From Neorhizobium lilium (GTDB lineage: Bacteria > Pseudomonadota > Alphaproteobacteria > Rhizobiales > Rhizobiaceae): a stretch of 64,000 nt of DNA. Below the pieces are notes generated by a model. That model was not told the origin of the DNA. It was given only the letters and a program-made list of their open reading frames with translations, and did no database searches. Shown here piece by piece: positions 61,796 through 64,000 of this stretch. The position numbers and the translations under genes were made by a program. The DNA lies in assembly GCF_004053875.1 (NCBI RefSeq), contig NZ_SBIP01000003.1:620001-684000 (forward strand), in the 5' to 3' direction. How positions within the stretch are numbered: the first letter of the stretch is position 1; every line of letters starts with the position of its first letter.

Positions 61796-62065
61796 TTAGC
61801 GATAGATTTCCCGTCGATGGCCGATCTCAATCACCAGCACGATCAGCCGCTGATCCTGAATATCGCAGATGATGCGATAGTCGCCGACCTTGTAGCGCCA
61901 ATAGGCGCCCAGGGCATGACCTTTAAGGGCGACGCCAAGCTCGCGTGGATTCTCATGTTCAGCAACGCGCTCTTCCAGGAATTGCCGAACGCGTTTGCGG
62001 ATGACGGGATCAAGCTTCTGGGCGGCTTTCTGGACTGAGTTCGTGTACTCAATGATCCAGGCCAC
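61796..62065 (-). CDS. RelE/ParE-type toxin
   Basis: 89 residues of the RelE fold: MAWIIEYTNSVQKAAQKLDP, LKGHALGAYWRYKVGDYRII, and the ending VLVIEIGHRREIY, which carries the conserved Gly-His-Arg-Arg-x-x-Tyr pattern. Likely a ribosome-dependent mRNA interferase by family, or a gyrase-type ParE. It overlaps the antitoxin gene by 17 bp and follows it. Confidence 0.9.
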   Translation of the reverse strand: MAWIIEYTNSVQKAAQKLDPVIRKRVRQFLEERVAEHENPRELGVALKGHALGAYWRYKVGDYRIICDIQDQRLIVLVIEIGHRREIYR

Positions 62066-62276
62066 GCCAGAACTCCTCCGAGCTTATGACCTCGTCTTCG
62101 CCCGTACGAATTCTTTCCATTGCAGCCTCTGCAGCAGCAATGTCATCCAAATCTTCAAGATGCTGCTCAATCAGGTCCCGCAGATAGGCGTCGGTTGCGG
62201 CGCCCTTTTCGGCAGCATGCTTTTCGACGAGCTTCAGCATTTCATCCGGAATTTCGATCGTGACGCGCTTGTTCAT
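62049..62276 (-). CDS. Ribbon-helix-helix antitoxin of the RelE pair
   Basis: 75 residues. The N-terminal MNKRVTIEIPDEMLKLVEKH strand-helix forms a ribbon-helix-helix DNA-binding motif, and the C-terminal tail (ERIRTGEDEVISSEEFWRGL) is acidic and aromatic, as in antitoxins that wrap the toxin. It is first in the operon, overlapping the toxin start by 17 bp, and should autoregulate it. Confidence 0.85.
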   Translation of the reverse strand: MNKRVTIEIPDEMLKLVEKHAAEKGAATDAYLRDLIEQHLEDLDDIAAAEAAMERIRTGEDEVISSEEFWRGLDH

Positions 62277-62420
62277 GGCTTCGGCCCTTGATGACGTTGC
62301 AATATACCACTGCCCCCGCCTCTTCGCCAGCCGCCGCCCTTGCCGCTTGAGGCGTCATCCTCTAAGAAACGGCGCACAATTCCGGCTCTTTCAAGGGGCC
62401 GCCGGCAATGGATATCGATC

Positions 62421-64000
62421 ATGAACGACAAGCAGAAAAAGCCCCAGAAACTCAAGGCCCGCCTGCCGCGCGGCTTTGTCGATCGCTCGGCTGCCGATAT
62501 CCATGCCACCAATGAAATGATCGCCAAGATCCGTGAAGTCTACGAGCGCTATGGCTTCGATCCGGTGGAAACGCCGCTGTTCGAATATACCGATGCGCTC
62601 GGAAAATTCCTGCCCGACAGCGACCGCCCGAACGAGGGCGTGTTTTCGCTGAAGGACGACGACGACCAGTGGATGAGCCTGCGCTATGATCTGACGGCGC
62701 CGCTCGCTCGTCATGTCGCGGAAAACTTCAACGACATCCAGCTGCCGTTCCGCACCTACCGCGCCGGCTACGTGTTCCGCAACGAAAAGCCCGGCCCCGG
62801 CCGCTTCCGCCAGTTCATGCAGTTCGATGCCGATACGGTCGGGGCGCCCGGCGTCCAGGCGGACGCCGAAATGTGCATGATGATGGCCGACACGATGGAA
62901 GCGCTCGGCATCAAGCGCGGTGATTACGTGATCCGGGTGAACAACCGCAAGGTTCTGGATGGAGTGTTGGAGGCAATCGGCCTTGGCGGCGAGGAGAATG
63001 CCGGGCGTAGGCTGAACGTGCTGCGCGCCATCGACAAGCTCGACAAGTTCGGGCCGGAAGGGGTCAAGTTGTTGCTCGGCGAAGGGCGCAAGGACGAGTC
63101 CGGAGATTTTACGAAGGGTGCAGGTCTGAATGCAGAATCTATCGAGACCCTGATGCAATTTATATCAGCCGATCGCTACCATTACTCTGTCGATATGGAC
63201 GGGGTTGATCGTGCTCTGCAAGACGATCTGACCATTGCTGCGAGCGAGAACGCACTGCTCAGTCAGCTTGTGCCTAATGATACCAAAGCTCGATACGATA
63301 ATGATGGTCTAATTCGGCATTGGGGATCATTGGTAGGTGGGTCTGCTGTCGGCCAAGAAGGCGTAAATGAACTGGACCAAATGAATGGACTATTTAGAGC
63401 TGCCGGCTACGGCAGCAAACGCATTCAAATGAATACCTCAGTCGTCCGCGGTCTCGAATACTACACCGGCCCGGTCTTCGAAGCCGAACTCCTCTTCGAC
63501 GTCACCAACGAAAAAGGTGAAAAGGTCGTATTCGGCTCCGTTGGCGGTGGCGGGCGTTACGATGGACTGGTCTCACGCTTCATGGGCCAGCCGGTTCCGG
63601 CCACGGGTTTTTCCATCGGCGTCTCGCGGCTGATGACGGCGCTGAAGAACCTCGGCAAGCTCGGCCAGGACGACGTGATCGCGCCTGTCCTCGTCACCGT
63701 CATGGACGGCGATGTCGAGAGCATGGGCCGCTACCAGCGTTTCACCCAGGACCTGCGCAATGCCGGCATCCGTGCCGAAATGTACCAGGGCAACTGGAAG
63801 AAATTCGGCAACCAGCTGAAATATGCCGACCGTCGCGGCTGCCCCATCGCCATCATCCAGGGCGGCGACGAGCGCGCCCAAGGCGTCGTCCAGTTGAAGG
63901 ACCTGATCGAGGGCAAGCGCCTCTCCGGCGAGATCGAGGACAATGCCTCCTGGCGTGAGGCCCGCGTGGCACAGGATACCGTTCCCGAGGCCGATCTCGT
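62421..64000 (+). CDS. hisS: Histidyl-tRNA synthetase (C-terminus cut by window edge)
   Basis: Class II synthetase charging tRNA-His. About 526 codons are visible without a stop. N-terminus [20 protein letters not shown]; motif 2 with [20 protein letters not shown]; histidine-specific [18 protein letters not shown]; motif 3 region [18 protein letters not shown]. The frame runs to the window end. Residues about 228-342 (bases about 63105-63440) are AT-rich and unlike the compact, high-GC insertion remembered for rhizobial HisS (see finding). Divergent from the toxin-antitoxin operon. Confidence 0.95.
   Translation, partial: MNDKQKKPQKLKARLPRGFVDRSAADIHATNEMIAKIREVYERYGFDPVETPLFEYTDALGKFLPDSDRPNEGVFSLKDDDDQWMSLRYDLTAPLARHVAENFNDIQLPFRTYRAGYVFRNEKPGPGRFRQFMQFDADTVGAPGVQADAEMCMMMADTMEALGIKRGDYVIRVNNRKVLDGVLEAIGLGGEENAGRRLNVLRAIDKLDKFGPEGVKLLLGEGRKDESGDFTKGAGLNAESIETLMQFISADRYHYSVDMDGVDRALQDDLTIAASENALLSQLVPNDTKARYDNDGLIRHWGSLVGGSAVGQEGVNELDQMNGLFRAAGYGSKRIQMNTSVVRGLEYYTGPVFEAELLFDVTNEKGEKVVFGSVGGGGRYDGLVSRFMGQPVPATGFSIGVSRLMTALKNLGKLGQDDVIAPVLVTVMDGDVESMGRYQRFTQDLRNAGIRAEMYQGNWKKFGNQLKYADRRGCPIAIIQGGDERAQGVVQLKDLIEGKRLSGEIEDNASWREARVAQDTVPEADL

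Overview
The window reads as a chromosomal segment of an alphaproteobacterium of the Rhizobiaceae (Rhizobium/Agrobacterium group). The reasons are a RirA-type iron regulator with the 91/99/105 cysteine set, an OxyR/catalase divergon, a glcDEF operon, DUF1127 and other small rhizobial proteins, dispersed rhizobial palindromic repeats, and high-GC codon use. No species is claimed. Both ends are cut inside genes: a LysR regulator on the left and hisS on the right.

Layout. 1-9.4 kb: LysR regulator divergent from methylmalonate-semialdehyde dehydrogenase, rirA, gluconokinase, a TetR regulator, a 245-bp MITE-like element touching the dadA stop codon, dadA, three tiny genes and an MFS exporter. 9.4-23.6 kb: a six-PAS hybrid histidine kinase, an Na/Pi transporter convergent with a Nudix gene, a DEDDh nuclease, a two-gene deletion scar (monooxygenase and MarR remnants), small membrane proteins, a single-domain response regulator, an acyl carrier protein paralogue, a DMT transporter, a reductase-cupin pair and a GFA-family enzyme.

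23.6-32.4 kb: an integrated element bounded by 17-bp direct repeats, one copy being the 3' end of tRNA-Gln(CTG). It carries a tyrosine recombinase whose nucleophile position appears to be His, a membrane protein, one open frame assembled from portal, large-terminase and tape-measure fragments, a string of small unknown genes with palindromic operator-like sites, and, next to the tRNA, a tightly coupled two-gene module. That module encodes a zinc-ribbon protein with a HEPN-like R-x4-H motif and a small helical partner. It is the best candidate here for an undescribed, possibly anti-phage, system; its function is inferred from motifs and location only.

32.4-64 kb: mostly core genes. These are a Ppx/GppA phosphatase with rlmE, an MFS exporter, a Tat-exported metallo-beta-lactamase-fold hydrolase, guaB, a MATE exporter with a small Glyoxalase_8-type gene, MAPEG, oxyR/katA, a TetR-DMT pair, LysR and DUF1127, gshA, rsmE, a PiT phosphate transporter with a second Nudix gene upstream, glcDEF with a 42-bp inverted repeat inside it, two tandem L,D-transpeptidases, tag, a HAD phosphatase, a probable copper pair (DUF305 plus a Cys/His/Met-rich protein), a RelE-type toxin-antitoxin pair, and hisS with an unusual low-GC internal segment.

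Themes linking the genes are iron and peroxide control (rirA, oxyR, katA, gshA), phosphate and polyphosphate handling (NptA-like, PiT, Ppx, two paralogous Nudix proteins), glycolate oxidation, and cell-wall cross-linking.
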